Source of the DNA: Oreohelix idahoensis
Lineage: Eukaryota > Mollusca > Gastropoda > Stylommatophora > Oreohelicidae
Direction: 5' to 3'
Assembly: GCA_024509875.1 (NCBI GenBank)
Contig: JAMPIV010018785.1
Location: 792,953-856,952 of the forward strand
DNA length: 64,000 bases
Shown: piece after piece, positions 45,285-56,500 of the stretch
How positions within the stretch are numbered: the stretch's first letter is position 1
Layout: each line of letters begins with the position of its first letter
The notes under the pieces: generated by a model
Told to the model about the DNA's origin: nothing
The model's database searches: none
The model's input: only the letters and a program-made list of their open reading frames with translations
Made by a program: the position numbers and the translations under genes

Positions 45285-46102
45285 ACAGACGGGGACAAGA
45301 CGATCTATTATCCACTCCGTCAGTCCTGATTTAAGTTAAAAGGCACGCGGTGTCTTTAGCCTATCCTATCGCGCGTCGCTTAGCGAGTGCAGGTTTGGTT
45401 GAGGTATGCAGCTCTTCCCCTCCTGCCCCCGGTCAACGATCAGCGTACAATGTTAATTACGCGTATTATTCAATTATCCATACGCGCCTTTACATAAATA
45501 TCGCCCGTCGTAAATAGCTATTAAATTGTTGGCGTCTGTTGGTCATCGTATGATATTAAATAATAGGCACTTATAATAAATACGCACAATGAAATAAACG
45601 TGAATTCGTTTCAGTCACTATCAGTCGCGCCTAGCAAATATATATCAGTCAACTAAAACCGTCTCTTCTTGTGTGAGAAAGCGGGTGGTGTAAATTAACA
45701 TTTTATCTGAACATCTGGTATAAAATAGCTACGCTTATTTATTTCACTAGTTCTAACAGCTAGAAAATCTAAGCGAATTATAATGGTAAAAGCTTATCAC
45801 TCTTAATTGCGTAAACCTAATTTCTATTACAGAAAATCAGAATGACAATCCCCACGAATGCTATTTACACATCTTCCACAATGGTTCTAGAACTACGTGC
45901 TTAGACTATCCAAAAATTCGGAGTGACAACTGATAGCAGGTTTACGAAAACACAGTTTATATATCATCATGGTTCTCTGATCCATAGATGATGCTACTTT
46001 TCACTATTGTGTATACCAGAGAATCAGAAACATGAGTTTCCAAGATAAAGGCTTCACGGCCGCTCTCCCGTCGAGCGCTTTCGCCCCGACATCTAAAGAC
46101 TT
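45285..46102. other. Unassigned interval
   Basis: Short ORFs only; GC-richer near 45360-45440. No feature recognised. Confidence 0.35.
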
Positions 46103-46310
46103 ATACGGGCAACGGGTCTCTCGAAGATTTTGCCCGTATCTGATGACACTGGACAACAAATTTTGACTTTTTGTGTGTATCTGAGACCACGTTATCTTTA
46201 TGTTGTTTGGGCTGTTGAACACGAAAATGGCCGTTAAAACACAAGATTAGCTCTAGTTTTTTTAAATGTCTATAAAACAAGTTTTACACATTTGCATATG
46301 ATAATAATGC

Positions 46311-47090
46311 TCATAGCGGAAATGATTCACAGCGACGCTTTTTTGCCTGTCGCTTGTAATGAGTTTCTGAAGCATCTCTCACAGGGGTCCAACAATGGTC
46401 TGCTAGCATTGCTGCATTCCATTTTCCTTGGTACCTTTTTTCGAGGGTAGTAATGTCCTGATAAAATCGTTCCCCATGCTCGTCACTGACAGCACCGCAG
46501 TTAGCAGGGAAGAAATCCAGATGAGAGTGTAAAAAGTGTAATGTCAAAGACATGTTGCACCCTAGTCTCTCGTAGCGCTGCAAGAGGGTTTCTACAAGCT
46601 CCTGGTAATTGTCAGCTTTATTGTTTCCTAGAAAGTTTGTGGATACTTGCTGGAAAGCATTACAAGCTAACTTTTCATCACCTGTGAGGATATCATCAAA
46701 ACGCTGATCTCGGAAGAGCTGACGTATCTGTGGTCTGACAAATACACTTTCCTTGATTTTGGCCTCACTAAGTCTTGGAAATTTATCACGAAGGTATAAA
46801 AATCCTGCCCCATTTCGATCCATGGCCTTTACAAAAATCTTCATTAGTCCAAGTTTGATGTGGAGAGGAGGGAGCAAGATCTTGTGGGATTCTACAAGTG
46901 GTTCGTTAAGTACATTTTTTTCCCCGGTTCAAGTTTTCCTTTTTCTTGTAGTGAGAAGTCCTGGCACGGCTGTCCCACAGACAGAGGAAACAGCAAAACT
47001 TTGTGTAACCCTGCTGTAGCCCTATCAAAATGGCAATGACCTTCAGGTCACCACAAATCTGCCACTTATACTTGTCATAGTTGATGGTGT
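46311..47090 (-). pseudogene. Uncharacterised multicopy family gene, C-terminal half
   Basis: Reads left from the LINE insertion point at 47090. First part: INYDKYKWQICGDLKVIAIL, GYTKFCCFLCLWDSRA, HYKKKENLN. After a +1 slip in an A run near 46918: LNEPLVESHKILLPPLHIKL, FLGNNKADNYQELVE, LGCNMSLTLHFLHSHLDFFP, AVSDEHGERFYQDI, KRYQGKWNAAMLADHCWT. From general knowledge, similar proteins occur in many copies in arthropod, cnidarian and mollusc genomes without assigned function. GDLK and SDEHGERF carry invariant-looking acidic residues that might be transposase catalytic positions; that is inference. Confidence 0.75.
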
Positions 47091-47277
47091 CCAGAGCTAT
47101 GCCAGTGGGAGTTTTACTCCTGGTAGGTTCAACCAAGCTGGACTGGTCTGCGTGGGTAGGGGTCAGACAAAAGCTGGTACCCTGGTCCTCCAGGTTGGGG
47201 GTTTTAGCGCAGGGCCGATACCCCTGTCTATGTAAAAAATCGCACATGTTACGGAAACGGCAATAAATGGAAAAACT

Positions 47278-48591
47278 TTGATGCGGAACGTAGATCCAGA
47301 GTCTCAGGCTCGTATGACTGACAGTGGTGAAAGCCGAAAGGAAGCCACTGGCATGAAAACGGATGCCCAGACCGCAAAACACGAAACCAGAATTGGTTTT
47401 TGGAATGTCAGAACCATGAATGAGGCAGGAAAGCTGAGACAGATCACAGCAGAGATGAGGAATTACAAACTACATATCCTGGGAATAAGCGAGAGCAGAT
47501 GGACAGGGATGGGGAGAATAAAAACAGCTACAGGGGAAACAGTACTTTATTCTGGGAGGGAGGATGGTCAGCACAACGAAGGTGTAGCCATTATCCTGAA
47601 GAAAGAAATGGAAAGGTATTTACTGGAATGGAAACCCATTAACAACTGACTAATAAGAGCAAGACTGAGAGGGAGATTCACCAACACCACAATTATACAA
47701 TGTTATGCACCAACAAACGACAGCGATGAAGAGATCAAGGACGAGTTCTATCAACAGGTACAAAAGGAAATGGAAACTGTACCCAGGTACGATCTTATTA
47801 TAGTAATGGGAGACCTAAATGCGAAAGTTGGAACACACAATAATTATAACGAAAGAGTAATGGGGAAATGCGGCAGTGGAACAGCAAATGAGAATGGGGA
47901 CAAATTAATAAGCTTCTGCAGTATTAACAACCTGGTCATTGGAGGAACACTTTTTCAACACAAAGAAGTGCACAAGTTAACATGGGAATCACCAAATGGA
48001 CGAGACAAAAACCAGATAGATCACATAATGATCAATGGCAGATGGAGACATGCACTACAAGACGTGAAAGTAAGAAGAGGCGCAGATGTGGGAAGTGATC
48101 ATCACCTAGTAGTAGCAAGACTGAAGGTGAAACTCAGAGCTGCTGGACCAGTTGTAATCAAACAGAAAAGATGCAACATCACGAAACTTAAGGACCCCCT
48201 CACCAGAAAAGCGTTCGTGGTTGACATAAAGAGACGTTATCTGATTACCAAAAGCCAGGAAAGAACAGAGACCGACGATGTCGACCAGAATTTTAACACC
48301 ATCTCAACAATATACAAAGAAAGCAGCAAGTCATGCTTGGGATTCCATGAAAGAAAGAGCCAAGACTGGATAACACCAGAAACGCTAAACACCATAGCGA
48401 AGAGAAAGGAAATGAAAAGAAAGAAAACAGAAGCTAAGTCTCCCAGATTAAAGGCAATATATCGTGAACAGTACAGTCAACTGGACAAGGAAGTAAAACG
48501 TCAAACCCGTGCTAACAAAAGGACATTTCTGGATGACCTTGCAAGACAGGCAGAAGAGGCAGCACTGAGAAATGAACAAAGCAGTCTATAA
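47278..48591 (+). pseudogene. LINE endonuclease region
   Basis: The start codon is uncertain; the first ATG in frame is 47278. Endonuclease motifs: RIGFWNVRTMNEAGKL, ILGISESRWTGMGRI, YDLIIVMGDLNAKVG, SDHHLVVARLKV. A TGA at 47647-47649 interrupts the frame and a second ORF resumes to 48591. An RT-proximal helical linker (KRQTRANKRTFLDDLARQAE) follows. A frameshift near 48575 passes into the next segment. Confidence 0.88.
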
Positions 48592-50302
48592 AATAACTAA
48601 AGCTATCAGTGGAAAACGAGGTGCAAACAACATAACGTTAGTAAGAGACAAGCAAGGAAATCTCATCACCACAGCACAGGGGCAGGAAACAAGATGGGCA
48701 GAGCACTTCAGAGAAACACTGAATCAAGAACCACCAGAGACTCAGCTGAATGTTCCTGAGGCTGAAAGTGACTTAGATGTAAATACAGACATTCCATGAA
48801 AAGAAGAAATCATCAAAGCTATCAAAGGGCTAAAAAATGGAAAAGCGCCTGGTCAAGACAATCTAAATGCTGAGCTATTCAAGACAGACCCTGAACTAGC
48901 AGCAGAACTATTAGAACCACTATTTGCACAAGTCTGGGAAACTGAGACAACACTAACAGAGTGGAGTAAAGGAATAATTGTCAAATTGCCCAAGAAGGGT
49001 GACCTTGCAGACTGCAACAACTGGAGATGAATTACCCTCCTCTCAGTTCCCAGCAAAATACTAGGCAGGATAATCATCCAGAGAATTTCAAAAGCAGTTG
49101 ACCATAAACTGAGGAAAGAACAAGCGGGCTTCAGAAAGAACAGAAGATGTGCAGATCATATATTCACCCTCAGGAACATTATAGAGCAGTGCTCAGAATG
49201 GCAGAGACAGCTGTACATTAACTTTGTTGATTTTGTAAAGGCTTTCGACAGCATACACAGGGACAGCCTATGGAAAATTCTGAGGGCTTATGGAATTCCC
49301 AGCCGCATTGTTTCCATCATAAAAAGCCTCTATTCTAACTTTACGTGCAGTGTTGGATCGAGTAATGTAACTTTCGAAGTGAAAACAGGAGTACGGCAGG
49401 CATGCCCCTTATCAACATTATTTTTGGCAGTCATAGATTGGGTGATATGCCAGACAACGGAGGGCAGTCCAAGAGGAATTAGATGGACAATGTTTTCTAC
49501 ACTGGAAGACCTGGAATATGCAGATGACATTGCACTACTCGCGCATTCACATCAACACATTCAAGACAAAACCGATAGACTGAATAAGTATGGCCAGCAG
49601 GTTGGCCTGAACATCAATTTGAAGAAGACAGAGGTCATGACACTAAATGTGGGCAATCCTGAGCCAATAACAGTAAGGAACCAGAAGTTAGAACAGACAG
49701 ACACATTTACTTACCTAGGATGCATAGTAACACCTGACGGCGGAGCAAGCAAGGACATTAACAACAGAATGAATAAAGCGAGAACAGCCTTTGCTGTTCT
49801 CAACAACATTTGGAAGTCTTCCCAGTACAGCACAAACACCAAATTAAGACTGTATGAGAGCTGTGTACTTTCTGTGCTTCTCTATGGTGCGGAATGTTGG
49901 AGAGTAACAGAGAAGGAAATGTCGAAACTGTCCTCCTTCCACACAATATGCCTATGGAAAATTCTCCGAATCTTTTGGACGAAAACCATCAGCAACCAAG
50001 AACTACTTATTCGGAGTAACCAGGAGGACATGCACACCATCATAGCTGGCAGACGCTGGAGTTGGGTTGGCCACGTCCTCAGAAGGGTCCCTGATACCAT
50101 CAAAAGAACAGCTATGCTATGGACCCCCGAGGGAAAGCGAAAGAGAGGCCGACCAAAAACAACTTGGCGGAGAACTGTGGAAGCTGAGATGCAAAGAATG
50201 AACCACAGTTGGGGCACTGTACGAAGGATGGCCGCCGACCGAGCAAAGTGGAATCAATTTGTTGCTGCCCTACAAGACACCACCAGGCGTGATGGCCGTT
50301 GA
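48572..50302 (+). pseudogene. LINE reverse transcriptase region
   Basis: Segments: KAVYKITKAISGKRG to TGA 48797; EEIIKAIKGLKNGKAPGQDN to TGA 49027; then VDFVKAFDSIHRDSLW, GVRQACPLSTLFLAVIDWV, EYADDIALLAHS (catalytic YADD near 49520) and LLYGAECWRVT through to the RPKTTWRRTVEAEMQRM tail, stop at 50300-50302. At least two stops and one shift make it inactive, but motifs are well kept. Confidence 0.88.
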
Positions 50303-50341
50303 CTGCTTTGACGGTTGGTGGTTATGGATCAAAGAAGAAGA

Positions 50342-51234
50342 AGTTGATGGTGTGTAACAGTTGTTTCATGTTGTTGTACGTTTCTTTCATGTGGACTGCA
50401 TACCCAAGTGGAACAGATGGTAAAACTTTACCATTATGGAGTAGCACAGCTTTTAAGCTCAACTTGGACGAATCATGTAGTTGATGTGTAGTGCTGCCAT
50501 CAGACCCACTATATCAACGCAAGCAATGAGGTTATCTGTCATTTTGAAATATGGAAGCAGATCTTTCTGCCGAGCACGAAACACAGACACATGCACATTC
50601 TCTTCTAGAAGATTCCATTGCTGCAGTCTGGACCCAAACAGCTCTGCTTTATTTTTTGGCAATTCCAGATCTCTCACTAGATCATTCAATTCACTCTGGG
50701 TAATTTTATGTGGCTGTGCAGACTCTTCAGCAGGCATAAAATCAGGATCTCTTGATGTAGATGCTTTCACAGGTGACAGATGCCCACTGCCCTTATTTTC
50801 TTCATCATCCACAGTATAAGATTCTGGTGGGTCCGGAACAGGAAGTCCTTCCCCATGAGGCACTGGCCGCATAGCAGAGGAAATATTCGGATAGGTCACA
50901 GGCCGCTTTTTCTTCTTAGAAATGCCATGTCCAATTGGAGGAGTCATGCAAAAGTAACAATCATTAAGACGGTTTGTCGGTTCCCTCCACACCATTGGAA
51001 CTGCAAAACGCATCGATCATCCTTTTCGGTTCAACAAGCAGCGCAGATTTGTTGCACAGGATTGACAACATATGTGTGGGGCCCAATACCTGTCCTGGTC
51101 AATGATCTCACAACCAAACTAACGGCTGTAAGCTTTCTTTATCATCGGTGTAATGGGTCGCTTTTGTGATAGCAAAGTTATTTGTCCGCAAATATAGCAA
51201 AAATAATCCGCACTGTTCACACATTTACGAGGCA
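50342..51234 (-). pseudogene. Uncharacterised multicopy family gene, N-terminal half
   Basis: Starts ATG 51234 (MPRKCVNSADYFCYICGQIT), with a C4-like cysteine set (CYIC, then CCQSC). In-frame stops at about 51119 (after KKAYSR) and just before SMRFAVPMVWREPTNRLN. Next come CYFCMTPPIGHG, PHGEGLPVPDPPESYT, KITQSELNDLVRDLELPK and GSRLQQWNLL. A short deletion and frame change near 50465-50470 leads to HDSSKLSLKAVLLHNGK and GYAVHMKETYNNMKQLLHTI, cut by the LINE. The DSSK aspartate may be the first catalytic acidic residue of an RNase H-like fold (inference). Confidence 0.75.
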
Positions 51235-51444
51235 TCTTGAACGACACGTCTGCACTCACAGAATCCACAACACAAATGACGACAAGGAGGAAATGTGGTT
51301 TCAACGACTGCCACAGATTGGGTCATCCAATTGGCGCTCAAGGCTATCCGTCTCGTGGGGAATCACGCGCCAGGGCTATAGAAAAGAGAAGAACTGGGTC
51401 ATTCGCGTGGGGAAGGTGAAGCCACTAGCCTACTGGAAACCCCT

Positions 51445-51463
51445 CCCCCCCCCCCCCCCCCCC
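51445..51463. repeat. Poly-C run
   Basis: 19 uninterrupted C residues just outside the gene and 8 bp from the right inverted-repeat arm. Confidence 0.9.
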
Positions 51464-51594
51464 GATCTTGAAAACTAGAGCTAATTCATGATTTTTAAGT
51501 TCATATTCGTGATCAGCATGTCCAAATTAGTTAACAATAGCTACTTTTGTCTCGGATACATTTTGGCTGTTGTCCAGTGTGATCAAAGCCCGGG

Positions 51595-52033
51595 GTTTCT
51601 CTGCCTTCCCTCTGTGTACGGACTTCAAAGGTTCGGTGTTATTCACGTCCGGTCTGTCAGGTATCGCATGATCGACAGATCAGCTCGCGTGAGAAACTTA
51701 GGTAAACAAATCTGATTCGCTACCTGTTATGACGGGCAGGTCACGAAAGTTTGTAAACAACTTCGTTTGATTATGTTCGAAGAAAAGAGGCGTGGATGAA
51801 AAATAAGCTTGTGTGAGTAAGACAGGCAGCAAAATGCATGGTTTTGCTAGCAAGTCATAGAACGCTAACGGGATTACAAAGGCTGTCAGATTACTGTAGG
51901 CTATATTTCCATTATACGTCAAAGACTGTGACGCGGTCAAGTTAAAAGACAGGTATGCAATAGCTTCGTGGGACAGCTTGATAGGTGTGACAAGAACGAA
52001 GGATACGTCCGGTTATTGACTGTACTTTCTTCA
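51595..52033. other. Unassigned interval
   Basis: Short ORFs only; no recognised motif or repeat. Confidence 0.35.
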
Positions 52034-52240
52034 TGAGCCTCCGATTGGCAGAGTGGTAAGAGCGCAGGTCTCTCGCGGCAAAGGTGCCAGGTTCGAATCC
52101 CGGTATCGTCAATATCCAGTTTTCTCAGCTGTAAATAGGTACCTGACTTTGCTAGACCTAGTGTGGTGAAGTCTTTAACACTTCCCTCCCCTACTGCAGC
52201 TCTCTGCTATGAGACTATATTTGCCTCTTTTTACACCTTC
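52034..52240 (+). mobile_element. tRNA-derived SINE, family 2
   Basis: Head CTCCGATTGGCAGAGTGGTA, B box GGTTCGAATCCCGG, body CAGCTGTAAATAGGTACCTG and GGTGAAGTCTTTAACACTTC. The best-preserved tRNA-like head of this family in the window. It lies close to the truncated end of element D. Confidence 0.8.
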
Positions 52241-52339
52241 ATAAAGATGCCGGACACAGTTGCTTCGGCTATATCAGGTCTGAACATTTGTCTAGCGCTA
52301 AAATACACTATCATTTTAGAGGCCATTGTAAACACATCT

Positions 52340-53829
52340 GAACGATGTGAAAGAATACGACGCATCATGCGTACGAATGTAGCAGGGGCATTCATTAGGC
52401 CGAAAGGCATGAAGTTCCATTGGAACAAGCCCCTAGGTGTAGAGAAAGCAGTGAGATGTTTGGCACGTTCAGTCAGCGGAACTTGCCAATACCCTTTACT
52501 CAAGTCTAGTTTGGTGAAGAAACGAGAGTTGGAAAGTCTAGTAAATAGCTCATCCAATAGCGGCATAGGCTCTGCATCGAACTTCGTTACCTGATTTAGT
52601 TTACGGTAATCGACGCAAAGGCGTATGTTATTGTCCTTCTTTCGAACAATAACCATAAACGACGAGTATGCCGAATTGGATGGTTCAATTTTCCCTAACT
52701 GTATCATTTCATCCAATTCTTTCTCGACCTGTGTTTGGAAATGAATCGGGATAGGGTAAGGTCTGACCCTGATAGGAGTATGGTCAGTTAGTATTATGTC
52801 ATGCTCAATGACCGATGTATGTCCAGGAATGTCCGTGAGAACATCCTGAAATTCTCGTAAAGTAGAATAGACTTGTAGTCGTTCCCCAGTAGACAATTCA
52901 GGAGAAATAGAAATGTTTTCCCATGATTCCGTAGAATGAAGTGGAGTCATCGGAAGAGGAAGATTAACGTCCAAGAAAGTAGATTCTTCATCCTGTATAA
53001 CTGACAGTGATGAATAACAACCCTGAGGGACTGGAGTGTCGTCCGTCGCTCGAAAGATAGGTTGCAAGAACTCTGGACGTTCAAAAAATTCCGTTAGCAA
53101 ATTTATATGGAAGGTTTTATGTTTTCCCTCTATATCGACAACATAGTCGCCATCAGAAATTTGAGAGACAATCATAAAAGGACCCTTCCATCCAATGAGA
53201 AGTCTATTTTCCCTGGTAGGGAGTAATACAAACGCTTTGTCACCTGGACAAAGTTGTCGTAGGCGTCTATTCTTATTCGCAAATTGCCTTGCCTTTTCTT
53301 TAGCAAATTCCGATGCAGAAGTTGCTAATTTGCATGCTTCAATGATTTTCTGCTTTAGTGCAATGACATATTCATACGAAGATTGTGTGTCATCACTAAT
53401 ATCATCGGCAGCTATCAAATCGTGAAGCAAAGACATAGGGCGACGCGGACGCGCGCCAAAGACAAGCTCAAAAGGAGAAAACCCGGTGTGTTCATTAGGA
53501 ACCTCTCTGTATGCGAAGAGAGCGGGTAAGACTCTGTCCCAGTCCTCGGGATGATCATCAGTTATCTTCCTAAGTAAATTTTTGAGGGTTCTATTGAGAC
53601 GTTCGACTAACCTATTGGACATCGGATGATAGATGCTACTCAAAGACCTCTCAATTCTAAGAGTAGACATCACTTGTGACATGGTGTCAGATATCAGTTG
53701 GGTGCCATGGTCTGATAAGATTTCCCCAGGAAATCCCAGACGTGAAAATACCATCCAAAGAGCGTCTGCAATGTCGGCAGTAGAAATGCTCTTAAGAGGT
53801 ATTGTCCGCAGCCTGAATAGGTGCTGCAT
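52340..53829 (-). pseudogene. Element D integrase (second half), linker and partial RT
   Basis: One open frame. Integrase core: IPLKSISTADIADALW, ILSDHGTQLISDTM, NRLVERLNRT (D and E present; Arg replaces Gly before LVER). C-terminal domain: AKEKARQFANKNRRLRQLCP, GWKGPFMIVSQI. Linker: YSSLSVIQDEESTFLDV. RT: RVRPYPIPIHFQTQVEKELD, NNIRLCVDYRKLNQVTKFDA, KGYWQVPLTERAK, PFGLMNAPATFVRMMRR, ending at RSDV. The catalytic RT box is missing. Continuous from integrase into RT without a stop, supporting a single pol polyprotein in the ancestral element. Confidence 0.88.
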
Positions 53830-54709
53830 GGCGAGGACCCTTCGATTTGACTTCTTGACATACTTTGCACGAGCGGCAATAAAGACGTATGTCTCTATTT
53901 ACGAATGGCCAAAAGAAAGCCGCAAGAACTGTCGACTTTGTACGTGAAAATCCCATATGACCAGCGCATTGGGAGTCGTGAGCATGTTGCAGTATACGAA
54001 CTCTCATATTTTTGGGTACAAGAATTTGGGAATGCATAGATGTGTCTGAGTGCTGTACCATACGCACTAGCACACCATTCCTCATAGTGATCCATGATTT
54101 GCGATTTGTGTACTGATTTGGGTCACCATCTTTAACAAGGAGGAAGAATGTTTTTAAAGAAATGTCTTCTTGTTGACTCTTTATAAAAGAGTCACGCGAA
54201 ATTACCGCCTGATTATCTTGCTCCTGTACTTCATCACCTTCGGTGGGTGAAGACGGAGACATGTTCTGAGCCTGTGCTCTAGTGACAACTGCATTAGCAG
54301 TTTCCATATTTCGCTCCTCCCAGGCAACAATTTGCTGCGGGGTACACTGCTTAACCCCGTGTATACGCCCGATGATAAGATCCGCAACAGGATTCGGTAG
54401 AAGACACGCGTGGACATCTCCCGTAAAGAAAAGAGTAGCTATGTGAATGACGGCAGTAGAATATTTTTCTACTGTGCCACCAAATGTCACACATTTGATC
54501 TCTTTCCCAGTAGTACAGGAAGGATCTACTAGAGATTGTCTAATCCCAATAGTGGTACATCCAGAATAAAAAAGAACTGAGACTGAATTGTTGTCCACTA
54601 GACCTCTATGTAGGAGAAGAGATCCTCTCTTGTCATGCGCCGCTGCGGCATGAAGAGCGGGTAGAGGATTGCCACAACTCAATGTAGATATAGTAGTAGG
54701 TTCAAACAA
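53792..54709 (-). pseudogene. Element D protease and integrase N-terminus
   Basis: 305 codons. A Cys motif region, then VLFYSGCTTIGIRQ where B and C have LFDSGCTTIG: the catalytic Asp is Tyr, so protease is dead. The integrase zinc module HAHDSQCAGHMGFSRT...CRSCKVCQEV is intact. At QAADNTS the frame meets a deletion of about 130 bp relative to C, removing the MAIDIIGPF segment with the first catalytic Asp. Related ATTCCT-like sequences at both edges in element C suggest a microhomology-mediated deletion. Confidence 0.85.
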
Positions 54710-56500
54710 AGTAGTGCACTGAGTGCATAGAGATGCTCTTTTATAATCGAAGGAAGAACAACCGACAGCACTAAGGTTAGCTTTCTTATCATTTGATTCA
54801 CTACTAACTCCTTGTGACTCCTGTTGAGCACAGTTAGCATGATGACATCATCTATTATTGTTGTGTTGTCCTCTACCCCGATTCTTATGTCCCCTGAAAT
54901 TATTGTTATTTGACTTTTTGCAACTATTGCTTTGATTTGCCCCACAGTTTTCACAATTGCAACTGTGGTTTCCTCTTTGATTATCATATCTACCTGACTG
55001 TTTTTGCTGTTTCCCTGCAAAATTATGATAGCTAGGATAGTTTTTATTGTGGTTACCCCTACGAAAGTTCCCAAAATTGGCGGAACCAAAGTTACGAGGG
55101 CTGTCAGATCGCCTCCAATTATTTGAAGACGAACCCCTGTAGGATGGATCACGCTGATCCTGTCCGTAATTACGATTACCTTTATTATCAAAGTTACGTT
55201 TATTACCTTGAAACTTAGCCTGAAAATTAGGTTCATATGGTGTCGCAGAAGCCACTGGCAAACTCTCTTTAATCTTAGAATTACCAATTGTTTGTTGTGG
55301 GCGTGCAGTGACATACTGGCAACAGTATTGTTCCATCTCTTTTATGTCTTTAGGTTTATGTTCATGAATAGAGGGGAGAAAGGACTCATTAATTGATGAC
55401 ATTACTTTGTCCCTAAGTAACAAGTCCATAAGTGCTTCATATGTGTGTTCAGTCTTAGACAACTCAATCCATCGATTGAATGTAAGACGTATCTTTGTGA
55501 TAAAGTCTGAGAACTCCACCCCAGTTTCTGGTAACATAGTCTTAAAACGAAGACGATAATCATCTTCTTTGAACTGATACCTCTTTAATAAGGTTTCTCT
55601 AACCACTTCATAGTTAGTTTTGTTAGGCTCCTCTATTGCCATAATAGTATTCAATGGTTCACCTGTAAGTATATCCAATAGTTGACCGACATACTTCTCC
55701 TTATCTACCTTATGCGCTTCGCGTGACAGTTAGAACCTATCAAAATAAAACGTTATGTCGTCCTTTGCAGCATTGAAAGGGGGTAGTTTGACTTTATAAG
55801 TATTATGATCTGTCTTAATAGAAGTCGCTTGAGAACTACTCATATTCATCACTTTTGTTTTCTCTATCTCCAAAGCTAAGAGTTTTTCTTCATGTTCTCT
55901 TTGTAACTTCCTGTCCTCAAATTCTCTATCCTGCTGAATTTTCCTCTCTTCAGCCTCTCTTTGATACTTTTTCTCTTCAAGTTCTCTTTCATGCTGAATT
56001 TTCCACTCTTCAGCCTCTCTTTGAAGCTTTTTCTCTTCAAGTTCTCTTTCATGCTGAATTTTCCTCTCTTCAGCCTGTAGCTTTTTCTCTTCAAGTTCTG
56101 TTTGTAGCTTCTGTTGTTGCTGAATTCTCCTCTCTTTAGCCTCCCTTTGAAGCTTTTTCTCTTCAAGTTCTCTTTCATGTTGAATTTTCCTTTCTTCAGC
56201 CTCTCTTTGAAGTTTTTTCTCTTCAAGTTCTCTTTCATGTTGAATTTTCCTCTCTTCAGCCTCTCTTTAAAGCTTTTTCTCTTCAAGTTCTCTTTGATGC
56301 TTTTTGTCTTCAAGTTCTGTTTGTAGCTTCTGTTGTTGCTGAATTCTTCTATCTTCAGCTTCTCTATCCAGTTGCATTTGCATCTTCTTCTCTTCAGCCT
56401 TCTGTGCTTTTGCATGTTGAGCCATTGCAAACTCTTCCAATTTCTCACCAGTTTTGCCAAGGGCCAACCCTTGCTGGATGAAGAAATCCAATGTAAACAT
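54710..56500 (-). pseudogene. Element D gag, broken
   Basis: Starts ATG 56500 (MFTLDFFIQQGLALGKTGEK), homologous to B. A coiled coil with repeated REAEERKIQHERELEEKKLQ-type units (about 55880-56380) contains a TAA at 56267 and later shifts. The capsid-like part is open at 54848-55678 (SGVEFSDFITKIRLTF-type helices) and the tail is Asn/Gly/Arg-rich with CNCENCGANQSNSC. Near 55730 a stop interrupts the FYLDRF-equivalent region. Confidence 0.8.

Larger units (their letters stand above)
47091..50341 (+). mobile_element. LINE with apurinic-type endonuclease, near full length
   Basis: Inserted in the - strand gene with a 12-bp target duplication AGTTGATGGTGT (47079-47090 and 50342-50353). The 5' end CCAGAGCTATGCCAGTGGGA equals that of the copy ending at 13609. 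The 3' end is a GAAGAAGAAG microsatellite-like tail (AAAGAAGAAGAAG at 50331-50342). The length of about 3.25 kb with both conserved ends suggests an RTE-like LINE. Confidence 0.92.
46103..51594 (-). mobile_element. TIR-bounded element carrying an uncharacterised gene, interrupted by a LINE
   Basis: A long broken gene on - lies between imperfect inverted repeats. Left arm: about 46142-46260. Right arm: about 51471-51594. The outer tips GATGACACTGGACAACA and (reverse-complemented) GATCACACTGGACAACA match at 16 of 17; the inner ends share ATTAGCTCTAGTTTT exactly. Beyond the left arm a 10-bp palindromic stem (46103-46112/46130-46139) may mark the outer edge. No target duplication was identified. 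This layout suggests a DNA transposon; the family assignment is open. Confidence 0.65.

Noticed and set aside
52034..52110. Possible tRNA gene with good A and B boxes
   Set aside because: It is followed by the conserved SINE family 2 body present in two other copies; the head is tRNA-derived, not an independent tRNA gene.
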